This document shows, piece by piece, positions 4,792 to 5,664 of a stretch of 5,664 nt of DNA. A model generated the notes under the pieces. The model did not search any database. It worked only from the letters and a program-made list of their open reading frames with translations, and was not told the origin of the DNA. This DNA comes from Lysobacterales bacterium. Lineage in GTDB: Bacteria > Pseudomonadota > Gammaproteobacteria > Xanthomonadales > SZUA-5. Where the stretch lies: positions 1 through 5,664 of the forward strand of contig JANJUH010000479.1 of NCBI GenBank assembly GCA_024710675.1, given 5' to 3'. The translations under genes were made by a program, and so were the position numbers. The first letter of the stretch is position 1. Each line of letters starts with the position of its first letter.

Positions 4792-5664
4792 ATGATCCGT
4801 CTGTACTCCAACCAGACCCAGCGCTTTCGGGACCTGGTTCCTGGCGAGCCCTTCCTGTTGGCTGAGGACGACATCTGGATCGACCTGATGAGCCCCGAGG
4901 CCGAAGGCGTCGCAGAACTGGAGGCGCAACTCGGGATCGAACTGCCGACCCGGGAGGAGCTGAAGGACATCGAGCCCTCGAGCCGTCTCTACCAGGAGGA
5001 CGGGGCCACCTACATGACCGCGACGATGCTCTACAAGGCCGACTCCGACGAGCCCGAGACCACCAATGTCGCCTTCATCCTGCATCGCCAGCGCCTGCTG
5101 ACGATCCGCCACGCCGAGCCGCGACCCTTCCGCGCCTTCATGGGCTATGCAGGGCGCGAGCGTACCCACATGGTCGACGGGGGACAGGTCCTGGTCCACC
5201 TGCTCGAGGCCATCGTCGACCGCAATGCCGAGGTGCTCGAGCGCACGGGTGCCGAGGTCGACTCGATCTCGCGGCGGATCTTCTCCCGCCGCACAGACAA
5301 GCGCCGCACGCGGGGTGCGGACATCGAGAAGGCGCTGACCGACATCGCCTGGCACCAGAACATCACCGCCAAGGCTCGCGAGAGCCTGGTCAGCCTGGGG
5401 CGCCTGGTCAGTTTCGCGATGCTCGCGGAACTCAAGAACAGCGGCCACGGCTATCGCGATCACCTCAAGTCGATCGGCCGCGACATGGATTCGCTGACCA
5501 GTCACGCCAGCTTCCTGCTGTCCAACATGAACTTCCTGCTCGACGCCGCCTTGGGGCTGATCAATGTCGAGCAGAACCAGATCATCAAGATCTTCTCGGT
5601 GGCCGCCGTGATTTTCCTGCCACCGACGCTGGTGGCCTCGATCTACGGCATGAACTTCGAGTTC
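4792..5664 (+). CDS. corA: CorA-type magnesium/divalent metal transporter (3' truncated by window end)
   Basis: The first 291 codons of a CorA-family (2-TM GxN) channel, open to the last base of the window. CorA pentamers in the inner membrane import Mg2+, and Co2+ or Ni2+ in some members. The cytoplasmic N-terminal domain has the family pattern IWIDLMSPEAEG (28-39), LGIELPTREELKDIE (47-61) and LYQEDGATYMTATML (66-80). A long charged helical stalk follows (about 130-260), with a basic patch at 161-174. The first membrane helix spans about 264-284 and ends in the pore signature YGMN (285-288). The second helix and the basic C-terminus, about 30-40 residues, lie beyond the window. The ATG at 4792 has AGGAG 7 nt upstream. 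The gene is divergent from the GST gene. The GMN family is certain; transported ion is inferred, as ZntB-like Zn2+ transporters share the fold. Confidence 0.95.
   Translation, partial: MIRLYSNQTQRFRDLVPGEPFLLAEDDIWIDLMSPEAEGVAELEAQLGIELPTREELKDIEPSSRLYQEDGATYMTATMLYKADSDEPETTNVAFILHRQRLLTIRHAEPRPFRAFMGYAGRERTHMVDGGQVLVHLLEAIVDRNAEVLERTGAEVDSISRRIFSRRTDKRRTRGADIEKALTDIAWHQNITAKARESLVSLGRLVSFAMLAELKNSGHGYRDHLKSIGRDMDSLTSHASFLLSNMNFLLDAALGLINVEQNQIIKIFSVAAVIFLPPTLVASIYGMNFEF

Noticed and set aside
4656..4806. Similar N-termini of the divergent proteins (MRLYSSS and MIRLYSNQ), suggesting a duplication
   Set aside because: The similarity covers only about five residues and the rest of the two proteins belongs to unrelated folds, so it is coincidence.
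4711..5505. A 264-codon minus-strand open frame antisense to corA
   Set aside because: The plus strand encodes an unmistakable CorA with a Shine-Dalgarno and the GMN motif. The antisense product has no recognisable features and is a GC-driven shadow.

Overview
The window is GC-rich throughout. Its codon third positions are nearly all G or C, it carries GTAG-headed REP-type palindromes and the GC-rich stem repeats common in intergenic DNA of Xanthomonadales and Pseudomonas, and its proteins are gammaproteobacterial in character. A Xanthomonadales (Lysobacterales)-like chromosome is my best guess; this is inference, since there is no rRNA or other phylogenetic marker. I see no tRNA, rRNA, CRISPR array, transposase gene, phage gene or plasmid function.

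Layout from left to right. (1) The 3' end of an acetoacetyl-CoA synthetase gene on the plus strand (3-311), with the catalytic-lysine motif. (2) A short convergent gap (312-424) filled by two inverted REP-like hairpins, a REPIN-like element. (3) A minus-strand pair: a membrane-anchored Hanks-type Ser/Thr protein kinase of 836 residues (856-3366), followed 29 nt later by a small YbjN/secretion-chaperone-like protein (425-826). (4) A divergent plus-strand yidD (3453-3710), beginning at TTG and lying outside its usual rpmH-rnpA-yidD-yidC setting. (5) About 350 bp with no convincing gene (3711-4061), holding a small hairpin, an 8-bp tandem repeat and a GC-rich dispersed-type stem-loop. (6) A minus-strand glutathione S-transferase (4062-4679). 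(7) Divergently from it, a CorA-type Mg2+/divalent-metal channel (4792 to the window end), cut just after its GMN signature.

Most genes are ordinary housekeeping or stress functions with no evident shared pathway. The one candidate functional module is the kinase plus the small protein. The kinase has a complete cytoplasmic catalytic domain, a basic Pro/Ala-rich linker, one transmembrane helix and a long periplasmic region that I read as four, possibly five, imperfect repeats of about 100 residues with TPR-like helices. The small protein has no signal peptide and would sit on the cytoplasmic side with the kinase domain. A two-gene signalling unit is plausible but unproven. I see no sign of a radically new system elsewhere in the window.
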